This document shows, one piece after another, positions 1 to 5,487 of a DNA stretch of 5,585 nt; the stretch's first letter is position 1; each line of letters opens with the position of its first letter. Source of the DNA: Thermoplasmata archaeon (GTDB lineage Archaea > Thermoplasmatota > Thermoplasmata > Lutacidiplasmatales > UBA184); assembly GCA_030037035.1 (NCBI GenBank), contig JASHSA010000041.1, forward strand, positions 1 to 5,585. The letters are read 5' to 3'. The translations under genes and the position numbers were made by a program. The notes under the pieces were generated by a model. The model worked only from the letters and a program-made list of their open reading frames with translations. It did not search any database and had not been told where the DNA came from.

Positions 1-1192
1 CGCCGAGCACCCGGTCGTTGTCCATCCCGAGCCAGGGGGCGCCCCGCCAGAGGCCCCCGGGCGTGCGGGAGAACTTCGGCGCGACCCCGGCGCCCTGGAC
101 CCGGCCGGCGACCGGGTCCTCCCACTCGACGAACATCCCGCGCTCGCGATAGTGAGGCTCCCGCGCGAGGTCGGCGATCGTCCGCACGCGCTCGATCGCG
201 AGGTCGTGCTCCCGGCCGACCGCCTCGAGCTCGTCGCAGCTCCGTGCCGCGCAGAACTCCGCGATGGCGCGGTCGACCGGCTCGCGGTGGGCGAGCCGGT
301 ACGCGGGATCGTCGAACGTCGGGTCGCGGAACCCGATCACGTCGCAGAGGCGCCGGTAGGCGTGCGCGGTCGGGGCGGCGACGACGACCCAGCCGTCGCG
401 CGCTCGATGCACGTCGTACGGGTGGAGGCGCGCGTGCGAGCTCCCGTGACGGCCGCGGACGACGCCCCGCAGGAAGAAGTCGAGCGCGAGGTTCTCGAGC
501 AGGACGAAGAACACCTCGTACTGGGCGACGTCGACCGCCTGGCCCTCGCCGGTGCGCTGGGCGTGTACGTAGCCCATCAGCGCCGCGGTCGCCGACGCGA
601 GGCCCGTCACGGTGTCGTTCAGGGCGGTGCCGGAGCGCATCGGGGGGCTCGGCTCCGGCGCTCCCTGCAGCGAGAGGAATCCGCTGTACGCCTGGGCGGT
701 GAGGTCGTACGACGGCGCGGAGATCCGCTCCGGCCGGCCCGTTCGCCCGTAGCCGGAGACGTGCACGACCGTCAGTCGGGGGTTCACCGCCCAGACGTCG
801 GCGTCCGCCAGGCCGAGCTTGTCGTAGGTCCCCGGCCGCGACGACTCGATCCAGATGTCGGCCGTGCGGAGCAGGTCGAGGAACACCGCGCGCCCCTCCG
901 GGCGTCGGACGTCCAGGCCGACGGAGAGCTTGTTGCGGCCGTACTGGACCCACGACTCGGAGACCCGGCCTCGGCCGTGGGGCCCGTCGAGCAGCGGGGC
1001 GAGGGTGCGCGTCGGGTCGGCGTACGGCGGCTCGAACGGCGGGCCCTCGACGTGGATCACCTCGGCGCCGAACTCGCCGAGATACGTCGCCGCCCACGGC
1101 CCGGCGACGAACCGCGCCGACTCGACGACGCGCAGCCCCGCGAGCGGGCCGTACGTCGGCACGAGCGAAGGCACCGGAGGCCGCTCGGGCAC
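1..1192 (-). CDS. CaiB/BaiF family III CoA-transferase, 3' end beyond the window
   Basis: The product should move CoA between carboxylic acids through an enzyme-bound acyl-anhydride intermediate in the cytoplasm; the substrate cannot be read from sequence. I read 397 uninterrupted codons. Family signatures in order are LAGLRVVE...AGPWAA (about 17-34), LGEFGAEVIHVE (38-49), the RNK-S-GLDV segment (86-94), SSRPGTYDKLGL (117-128), the S-GYGRTG stretch (146-152), RTGEGQAVDVAQYE (213-226) and a C-terminal PWLGMD. The catalytic aspartate of characterised relatives lies in the G-x-G-Q region; D221 and E226 are candidates, and I cannot choose with certainty. Compared with the usual roughly 400 residues, only a short C-terminal tail seems missing. 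I chose GTG at 1192 because an in-frame TAA lies just upstream and a TATA-like box is centred 25-26 bases before it. GTGs at 1174 and 1162 are alternatives. The gene diverges from the neighbour at 1280. Confidence 0.93.
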   Translation of the reverse strand, partial: MPERPPVPSLVPTYGPLAGLRVVESARFVAGPWAATYLGEFGAEVIHVEGPPFEPPYADPTRTLAPLLDGPHGRGRVSESWVQYGRNKLSVGLDVRRPEGRAVFLDLLRTADIWIESSRPGTYDKLGLADADVWAVNPRLTVVHVSGYGRTGRPERISAPSYDLTAQAYSGFLSLQGAPEPSPPMRSGTALNDTVTGLASATAALMGYVHAQRTGEGQAVDVAQYEVFFVLLENLALDFFLRGVVRGRHGSSHARLHPYDVHRARDGWVVVAAPTAHAYRRLCDVIGFRDPTFDDPAYRLAHREPVDRAIAEFCAARSCDELEAVGREHDLAIERVRTIADLAREPHYRERGMFVEWEDPVAGRVQGAGVAPKFSRTPGGLWRGAPWLGMDNDRVLG

Positions 1193-1212
1193 GGTCGACC
1201 AGCCGTCCGCGG

Positions 1213-1220
1213 CAAGTTAA
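1213..1220 (-). promoter_or_regulatory. TATA-like box for the CoA-transferase gene
   Basis: On the minus strand this reads TTAACTTG, an AT-rich island in very GC-rich surroundings. Its AT core is centred about 25-26 bases upstream of the GTG at 1192, the usual distance between an archaeal TATA box and the transcription start. The transcript would then begin at or next to the start codon. No Shine-Dalgarno sequence precedes that GTG, which fits a leaderless message. No start-site data are available. Confidence 0.5.
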
Positions 1221-1227
1221 TGCGGGG

Positions 1228-1243
1228 GGTTCCCGGGGGAACC
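1228..1243. promoter_or_regulatory. Palindrome in the divergent promoter, candidate operator
   Basis: A perfect inverted repeat, GGTTCCC-GG-GGGAACC, with 7-base arms and a 2-base spacer. Its centre (1235.5) lies almost exactly midway between the two TATA-like boxes (about 1217.5 and 1255.5). A dimeric regulator bound here could control both divergent genes by blocking TBP/TFB or polymerase. The dyad is seen directly; its role is inferred. C and G runs make chance dyads more likely in this background, but the central position argues for function. Confidence 0.45.
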
Positions 1244-1250
1244 TCGCGGA

Positions 1251-1258
1251 CCAAATAC
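1251..1258 (+). promoter_or_regulatory. TATA-like box for the PqqC/TenA-like gene
   Basis: CCAAATAC is the only AT-rich island ahead of the ATG at 1280. The AAATA core is centred about 25 bases before that ATG. The sequence between box and ATG has no Shine-Dalgarno motif, so a leaderless transcript is the simplest reading. The spacing matches that of the opposing box on the other strand. Confidence 0.5.
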
Positions 1259-1279
1259 GCTCTCGGCGCTCGACGGCCG

Positions 1280-2014
1280 ATGACGGCCGAGCCCTGGGAT
1301 CGGTTCGAGGGAGCCGCGTTCCGCGACGAGCTCACGCGCTACAAGATGGAGCGCCACCCGTTCAAGGCGCACCCGTTCTTCTCCGCGCTCGAGCGCGGGG
1401 AGGTTCCGAAGCCGGTCGTGCGCGCCTGGGTCAAGCAGTTCTATCCGTGGCTCGCGACCGTCCCGCTCGCCATGGCCGAGCGGTTCTCCAACTGCTCGAT
1501 CGACGTCGCCAACGACCCGTACCGCCGCCTGATCCTCGACCAGCTGCTCGAGGAGGCCGGCGACCCGCACGGCAAGGCGCCGGGCCACCCGGAGCTCTGG
1601 TTGAGGTTCTGCGAGGGGCTCGGCGTGCCGCGGAGCGAGGTCCTGGCGGAGCCCCAGCTGCCGAGCACGATGGTGGCGATCGACGACTTCCTCTACACCA
1701 ACCGCACCAACCCGTTCTACGTCTCCGCCGCCGGTTCCAGCGAGCCGCCGAACGTCGAGCTCTGCGCGCGCCTGCTGCCCGCGTTCCGGAAGCACTACGG
1801 CGTGGCGGAGGACCACCTCGAGTACTATCGCCTGCACGTGACCGCCGACGTCGAGCACTCCGAGTGGATCGGCAAGATCGTCGCGAGCTTCGCGAACGGC
1901 AACGAGGTCCGGCACCGGATGTGGGAGCAGATGCTGCGAGGATTCTCGATCCATGCCCTGCTGGTCGACGGGGTCGTGGCGGCGACCGGCTGGGCCCCCG
2001 GGAAGACTAAATAG
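1280..2014 (+). CDS. TenA/PqqC-fold protein, putative heme-oxygenase-like diiron oxidase
   Basis: A 244-residue protein of the all-helical TenA/PqqC superfamily, annotated variously as PqqC-like, TenA-like or iron-containing redox enzyme. The N-terminal RHPFKAHPFFSALERGE (about 25-41) followed by VRAWVKQFYPWL (47-58) is typical. In the core, LLEEAGD (E91/E92) and GHPELW (H103), E155 in SSEPPN, and HVTADVEH (H186, D190, H193) reproduce the Glu/His, Glu and His-x3-Asp-x2-His ligand layout of heme-oxygenase-like diiron oxidases such as Chlamydia CADD. From E155 to H186 is 31 residues, close to CADD. That pattern favours an Fe-dependent oxidase over thiaminase II or cofactor-free PqqC. No PQQ genes are in view, so a PQQ role is unsupported. 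The ATG was chosen from the TATA spacing and from where homology begins; the frame is open much further upstream, but that part is antisense to the CoA-transferase. Substrate unknown. Confidence 0.85.
   Translation: MTAEPWDRFEGAAFRDELTRYKMERHPFKAHPFFSALERGEVPKPVVRAWVKQFYPWLATVPLAMAERFSNCSIDVANDPYRRLILDQLLEEAGDPHGKAPGHPELWLRFCEGLGVPRSEVLAEPQLPSTMVAIDDFLYTNRTNPFYVSAAGSSEPPNVELCARLLPAFRKHYGVAEDHLEYYRLHVTADVEHSEWIGKIVASFANGNEVRHRMWEQMLRGFSIHALLVDGVVAATGWAPGKTK
2007..2014 (+). promoter_or_regulatory. TATA-like box, candidate promoter of the shikimate operon
   Basis: CTAAATAG is the best match to an archaeal TATA element between the PqqC-like gene and the operon, and it overlaps that gene's TAG stop. 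A start about 25-27 bases downstream (around 2035-2038) would coincide with the ATG of the small ORF at 2038 and give a leader of about 175 bases before the first operon gene. The placement is inferred from spacing alone. Confidence 0.4.
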
Positions 2015-2018
2015 AGGA

Positions 2019-2049
2019 CCGGGGCTTCGGAGGTTCGATGGCAGCCCGG
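2019..2049 (+). other. Weak hairpin after the PqqC-like gene
   Basis: CCGGGGCT (2019-2026) can pair with AGCCCGG (2043-2049) with one bulged G around a 16-base loop. No T-rich tract follows, and archaeal termination normally relies on T runs, so this is not a convincing terminator. It overlaps the start of the small leader ORF and might instead be part of the operon leader. Confidence 0.2.
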
Positions 2050-2109
2050 CGTGACCCGTCGGCGGAATCGAACGGTCGCGGCCGGCCTGCCGGGGCCTGG
2101 CTCTGGTGA
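2038..2109 (+). CDS. Possible 23-residue leader peptide ending Trp-Leu-Trp
   Basis: ATG at 2038 opens a 23-codon frame closed by TGA at 2107-2109. GGAGG at 2029-2033 lies 4 bases before the ATG, and the TATA-like box at 2007-2014 lies about 27 bases before it, so either a leaderless or a Shine-Dalgarno start is possible. The last codons are TGG CTC TGG TGA, giving Ala-Trp-Leu-Trp-stop. Tryptophan codons clustered at the end of a short ORF ahead of an aromatic biosynthesis operon resemble bacterial leader peptides. Such attenuation is not well established in archaea, and short GC-rich ORFs with TGG codons arise easily by chance. It encodes no recognisable domain. Treat as a candidate only. Confidence 0.25.
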   Translation: MAARRDPSAESNGRGRPAGAWLW

Positions 2110-2148
2110 ACGGGAGGCGCCGGGAGGGCGCCGTCCCGATCCGCGTCG

Positions 2149-2155
2149 TCTAAGA
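2149..2155 (+). promoter_or_regulatory. Second, weaker TATA-like box ahead of the operon
   Basis: TCTAAGA is a small AT-rich island about 59 bases before the ATG at 2211. If used, transcription would begin near 2178 and leave a leader of roughly 30 bases that still carries the strong ribosome binding site but not the small ORF or the left arm of the hairpins. It matches the consensus less well than the box at 2007-2014. Confidence 0.25.
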
Positions 2156-2165
2156 CCGTTCGGGC

Positions 2166-2206
2166 GGACCCTCCCGGAGGCTTCCCGAGGGAGGAAGGAG
2201 GGTTCC
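2166..2206 (+). promoter_or_regulatory. Alternative RNA hairpins around the aroA' ribosome binding site
   Basis: GGACCCTCC (2166-2174) can pair with GGAGGGTTCC (2197-2206) through nine pairs with one bulged U, hiding the Shine-Dalgarno sequence. The same CCTCC can instead pair, as CCTCCC (2170-2175), with GGGAGG (2189-2194), leaving the Shine-Dalgarno sequence free. The two folds exclude each other, as in translational switches. The pairing is seen directly; a regulatory role is inferred and depends on transcription starting upstream of 2166. Confidence 0.3.
2197..2202 (+). promoter_or_regulatory. Strong ribosome binding site of aroA'
   Basis: GGAGGG sits 8 bases before the ATG at 2211 and fixes that start. 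It contrasts with the two upstream genes, which lack such a site, and shows that this operon is translated from a real 5' leader. Confidence 0.75.
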
Positions 2207-2210
2207 AACG

Positions 2211-2963
2211 ATGTACGGCAAGGAGATCCGGCTGCGACGACTGTTCCCGGGAGGCCACCGGCGCCTCTTCTCGGTCCCGCTCGACCACTCGGTGTCGATG
2301 GGCCCGATCGACGGGCTCGAGCGGCTCGCCCCGCTCGCGACCGAGCTCCAGGACGGCGGGGTCGACCTGCTGATCGTGACGAAGGGCGCCGTCCGCGAGC
2401 TCGCGCCGGTGCTCCGACCGCACGTCCTGCTCGGCGTGCACGTCTCGGCGTCGACTTCGCTCGGCACGACCTCGAACCGCAAGGTCCTCGTCGGCACCGC
2501 CGAGGAGGCGCTCGCGCTCGGCGCCGACCTGCTGTCGGTGCAGGTGAACTTCGGCGTCCCGGAGGAGCCGGAGATGCTCCGCGACCTCGGCGAGGCGGTC
2601 GACGCCTGCCGCGCTCTCGGCCTTCCGCTGATGTGCATGTCCTACGTGAAGAAGGCGAACGGAGGCACGCCGGAGGAGGTCCGCCACGCCGCCCGCGCCG
2701 CCGCCGACACCGGGGCCGACATCGTCAAGACGAACTTCCCGGGGTCGGGCGAGGAGTTCGCGCGGCTCTGCACGACGACGCCGGTCCCGGTCCTGATCGG
2801 GGGCGGCGTGCGCCTCGACGACGAGGCGGCGTTCCTCGAGATCGTCCGCGCGAGCCTCGACGGAGGGGGTGCCGGGATCTGCATCGGCCGCAACCTCTTC
2901 CAGCGGCGTCCGCTCCTTCCGCTGGCGCGAAGGATCGCGACGCTGCTGCACGGGGACGGCTAG
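2211..2963 (+). CDS. aroA': 2-amino-3,7-dideoxy-D-threo-hept-6-ulosonate synthase (DhnA-family aldolase)
   Basis: This enzyme makes ADH, the first committed intermediate of the archaeal route to 3-dehydroquinate, from 6-deoxy-5-ketofructose 1-phosphate and aspartate semialdehyde (EC 2.2.1.10). The 250-residue TIM-barrel protein carries PLDHSVSMGP (23-32, with D25), a candidate catalytic tyrosine Y145 in CMSYVKK, the Schiff-base lysine K173 in ADIVKTNFPG, and phosphate-binding IGGGV (196-200) and GRNLFQR (226-232). It is slightly shorter than the roughly 270 residues of methanogen relatives. The same family includes archaeal class I fructose-bisphosphate aldolases, and sequence alone separates them poorly. 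The next gene, 3-dehydroquinate synthase II, settles the call. The start follows a strong ribosome binding site. It is the first gene of the operon; the next follows after 17 bases. Confidence 0.9.
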   Translation: MYGKEIRLRRLFPGGHRRLFSVPLDHSVSMGPIDGLERLAPLATELQDGGVDLLIVTKGAVRELAPVLRPHVLLGVHVSASTSLGTTSNRKVLVGTAEEALALGADLLSVQVNFGVPEEPEMLRDLGEAVDACRALGLPLMCMSYVKKANGGTPEEVRHAARAAADTGADIVKTNFPGSGEEFARLCTTTPVPVLIGGGVRLDDEAAFLEIVRASLDGGGAGICIGRNLFQRRPLLPLARRIATLLHGDG

Positions 2964-2980
2964 CGCGGAGGGCGGCGGGC

Positions 2981-4006
2981 GTGATCGAGCGGGTCGCGAT
3001 CGCCCCCGAGGCGGCCGACGCCTCGGTGCGCGCCGCGATCGTCGAGCGCGCCCACCGTCGCGGCTTCACGCGGTTCGTCCTCGACGCCGCCGACCGAGGG
3101 CTGGCGGCCGCGGACGACGAGCTCTCGCTCCAGGAGGGGGACGGGCTGCGCGTCGGCGGGGACGGCCCGCTCGTTCCGCGACGGGAGGTCGGCTCGGTCG
3201 CCGAGCTCGACCGCGCGGTCGCCGCGACCCCCGACGGCGGGATCCTCCTCCTCGTCTGGCGCGGCGACCGGGTGATCCCGCTCGAGAACGCCGTCGCCCG
3301 TCGGGGACGACGTTTCCGGCTCTGGACGGTCGCCCGCCGGCCCGCCGAGCTCGCGGCGGCCCTCGGTGCCCTCGAGCACGGCGCCGACCGGGTCGTCGTC
3401 CAGGTGCGAAGTGTCGGAGAGGTCGACGAGCTCGAGTCGGCGGTCGGCGGGGCGGTCCCTTCCGGCCTCGACTGGGTGACCGTGCCCCTCCAGGAGGTGC
3501 GGCCGACCGGCGTCGGCGACCGCGTGCTCGTCGACACGACCAGCCTCCTCGCGCCGGAAGAGGGGATGCTCGTCGGGAGCGCCGCGGCGTTCCTGTTCCA
3601 CGTCGCCAGCGAAGCGGCCGGCTCGACGTTCAGCCGACCCAGGCCGTTCCGCGTCAACGCCGGCTCCGCCCACAGCTACGTCCTGATGGCCGACGGCACG
3701 ACCCGCTACCTCGCCGAGCTCGGGCCGGGGGACGGGGTCCTCGCGGTGCGTCCGGACGGCTCGGCGAGGACGGTCCGGGTCGGGCGCCTCAAGGTCGAAC
3801 GGCGGCCGCTCGTCCTCGTCGGCGCGACGGTCGACGGGGTCGTCCGGACCGTCTTCCTGCAGGAGGCGGAGACGGTCCGCCTGAGCGGCCCGACCGGCCG
3901 ACGACCGACGACCGGCCTCGTCCCCGGCGAGAAGGTCGTCGGGGTGCGCCTCCCGCCGGGCCGCCACCTGGGCACCGCGGTCGAGGAGACGGTCGAGGAA
4001 CGATGA
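2981..4006 (+). CDS. aroB': 3-dehydroquinate synthase II (archaeal AroB')
   Basis: Converts ADH to 3-dehydroquinate by NAD+-dependent oxidative deamination and cyclisation (EC 1.4.1.24). It is unrelated to bacterial AroB. From the GTG start I count 341 residues. The conserved C-terminal two thirds is easy to recognise: DTTSLLAPEEGMLVGSAAA (185-203), RPFRVNAGSAHSYV (221-234), TRYLAELGPGD (241-251), GRLKVERRPLVLV (268-280) and LQEAETVRL (293-301). The first 180 residues are more divergent, rich in Ala, Arg and Asp, with a TIM-barrel-like hydrophobic pattern. GTG at 2981 is chosen because GGAGGG (2967-2972) lies 8 bases upstream and family homology begins there; the frame is open much further upstream, but there it overlaps the aldolase gene. 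The stop TGA overlaps the ATG of the next gene (ATGA), which suggests translational coupling. Confidence 0.94.
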   Translation: MIERVAIAPEAADASVRAAIVERAHRRGFTRFVLDAADRGLAAADDELSLQEGDGLRVGGDGPLVPRREVGSVAELDRAVAATPDGGILLLVWRGDRVIPLENAVARRGRRFRLWTVARRPAELAAALGALEHGADRVVVQVRSVGEVDELESAVGGAVPSGLDWVTVPLQEVRPTGVGDRVLVDTTSLLAPEEGMLVGSAAAFLFHVASEAAGSTFSRPRPFRVNAGSAHSYVLMADGTTRYLAELGPGDGVLAVRPDGSARTVRVGRLKVERRPLVLVGATVDGVVRTVFLQEAETVRLSGPTGRRPTTGLVPGEKVVGVRLPPGRHLGTAVEETVEER

Positions 4007-5487
4007 CCGCACCGCCGCCCAAGGTCGTCGTGACGCTTCCGGCGCGGCGGGTCGACGACGCCGTCCGGCAGGTCGCCTGGGCGCAGGACGCCGGCGCCGA
4101 CGCCGCGGAGCTGAGGTGCGACCGCCTGGCGGCCGGGGAGCTCGCCCGGCTCGGTCGGCTCTTCCCCTCGGAGCTCGCGCTCCTCGCGACGTACCGCTCC
4201 CGCGCGGAGGGAGGGGAAGGCGAGGACGACCCGGCGGCACGACGCCGGGTGCTGCTCGAGCTCGCGTCGCACCCGTTCCGCTGGATCGACCTCGAGCTCG
4301 CACGCGACCGAGAGCTCCCGCCGGAGCTGCCGTCCCCCGAGCGGCTCGGGCGGATCTTCTCCTGCCACCTTCGCTCGAGCGCCGACGAGGCCTGGAGGGG
4401 ACCGCTCCGCCAGCTCGAGACGGTCCAGGGGCTCGGCAAGCTCGTCGTGGAGGCGGGGCTCCGTGCGGCGCTCGAGGGGCTCGCCCCGGAGGCCGCGCGC
4501 GTCGGCGAGAACGTCGTCGTCCTGACGACCGGCGCTTCCGGGCCTCTGCTGCGTGCCTGGGCAAGGCGATTCGGATACCCGCTCGTCTACGCCGCCCTGC
4601 CGGATCGGCCCGGCACGGAGAAGGTCGAGCCGAGCCAGCTTGCGGTCGACCGGCTGCGCCGGTTCCTCCACGCCGAGGAACCGCCTCCGCTGTTCGCGCT
4701 CCTGGGCCGACCGGTCGCGCACTCGGCGAGCCCCGCCGTCCACGAGCGCTGGATCGCGGAGGACGGCGAGCGGGGGCTCTACCTCCCGCTCGAGATCGCC
4801 GACGACCGCGAGTTCGTGGACGCGCTCGCTCCGCTCGCGGCCGGCGGGTTCCGCGGCGTCAACGTCACCCACCCGTTCAAGGCCGTCGCCCAGGAGTCGG
4901 CCGACGAGCTCGGCCGCGCGGCGCAGGCGTGCGGCGCCGCCAACTGTCTCACGTTCCGGGGCGACGAGGTGCTCGCCGAGAACACCGACCTGCTCGCGAT
5001 GCTCCGCCGTCTCGGCGAGCTGCGGGACGCCGGCCGCTGGGACGGCGAGGAGCTCGCCGTGGTCGGTGCCGGAGGTGCGGCGCGGGCGACGCTCGCGGCG
5101 GCGCGCACGCTTCGGGCGAGCGCCACCGTGTACGCGCGCCGGGCCACCGAGGCGAGGCTCCTCGCGACGGAGTTCGACGCACGGGACGGGAGCGCCGCCG
5201 GGGCGCGTCCGCACCGACTGGTCGTCCACGCGACCGACGTCGGCCGGGAGCCGACCTCGCGTCTGGACGTGCCGCTCGCCCCGCTCCTCGCGGGGGGGGG
5301 CCACGTCCTGGATTGGGTCTATGCGCCGACGACCTCGGAGCTCCGCGCGAGCGCCCGTGCCGCGTCGGCGACGTACGAGGACGGGCGACGCCTCCTTGTC
5401 TACCAAGCCGCGGCGACCTACGAGATCTGGTGGGGGCATCCCCCTCCCGAGGCGTCGGTCGCGGCGCTCGCCGCGGAGGCCGCGTGA
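4003..5487 (+). CDS. aroDE: Bifunctional 3-dehydroquinate dehydratase / shikimate dehydrogenase (AroD-AroE fusion)
   Basis: One 494-residue protein covers two successive steps: dehydration of 3-dehydroquinate to 3-dehydroshikimate, then NADPH-dependent reduction to shikimate. Residues 1 to about 222 are a type I dehydratase: GADAAELRCD (31-40), TYRSRAEGGE (63-72), WIDLEL (94-99), a candidate catalytic H122 in FSCHLRSS, a candidate Schiff-base K146 in GLGKLVVEA, an arginine near 184-189, and Q212. The linker is very short (about 223-228). Residues 229-494 are AroE: LLGRPVAHSASPAVH (233-247), GVNVTHPFK with catalytic K293, GAANCLTF (311-318), ENTDL with D329, the Rossmann motif VVGAGGAARA (353-362), WVYAPTTSEL (438-447) and the C-terminal YQAAATYEIWWG (467-478). 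Several usually invariant positions differ (see findings). The ATG shares four bases with the previous stop, and GAGGA at 3995-3999 is the only nearby ribosome site. Confidence 0.93.
   Translation: MTAPPPKVVVTLPARRVDDAVRQVAWAQDAGADAAELRCDRLAAGELARLGRLFPSELALLATYRSRAEGGEGEDDPAARRRVLLELASHPFRWIDLELARDRELPPELPSPERLGRIFSCHLRSSADEAWRGPLRQLETVQGLGKLVVEAGLRAALEGLAPEAARVGENVVVLTTGASGPLLRAWARRFGYPLVYAALPDRPGTEKVEPSQLAVDRLRRFLHAEEPPPLFALLGRPVAHSASPAVHERWIAEDGERGLYLPLEIADDREFVDALAPLAAGGFRGVNVTHPFKAVAQESADELGRAAQACGAANCLTFRGDEVLAENTDLLAMLRRLGELRDAGRWDGEELAVVGAGGAARATLAAARTLRASATVYARRATEARLLATEFDARDGSAAGARPHRLVVHATDVGREPTSRLDVPLAPLLAGGGHVLDWVYAPTTSELRASARAASATYEDGRRLLVYQAAATYEIWWGHPPPEASVAALAAEAA

Noticed and set aside
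152..1279. Long plus-strand open frame running into the PqqC-like gene
   Set aside because: It is antisense to a clear CaiB/BaiF coding region, its translation is low-complexity Arg/Val/Asp-rich sequence, and homology to the TenA/PqqC family begins only at the ATG at 1280.
2019..2049. Transcription terminator after the PqqC-like gene
   Set aside because: The bulged hairpin has no following T tract, so termination is unsupported; it is listed only as a weak hairpin.
2029..2075. tRNA-like T-loop fragments (GGTTCGA on plus, GTTCGATTCC on minus)
   Set aside because: Flanking bases do not form a 5-base-pair T stem, and no acceptor, D or anticodon arms could be built around them on either strand.
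2111..2132. Short tandem-like repeat GGGAGGCGCC / GGGAGGGCGCC
   Set aside because: Only two imperfect copies in a G-rich stretch. This is not enough to call a repeat element; it is mentioned only as a possible hairpin after the leader ORF.
2051..2980. N-terminal extension of the dehydroquinate synthase II frame
   Set aside because: It overlaps the well-supported aldolase gene and its translation is Arg-rich without motifs. GTG at 2981 has a ribosome site and matches where the family begins.
2960..5439. Long minus-strand open frames opposite the shikimate genes
   Set aside because: Stop codons are rare in all frames at this GC content. The translations are Arg/Gly/Pro-rich with no family motif, while the plus-strand frames carry full enzyme signatures.
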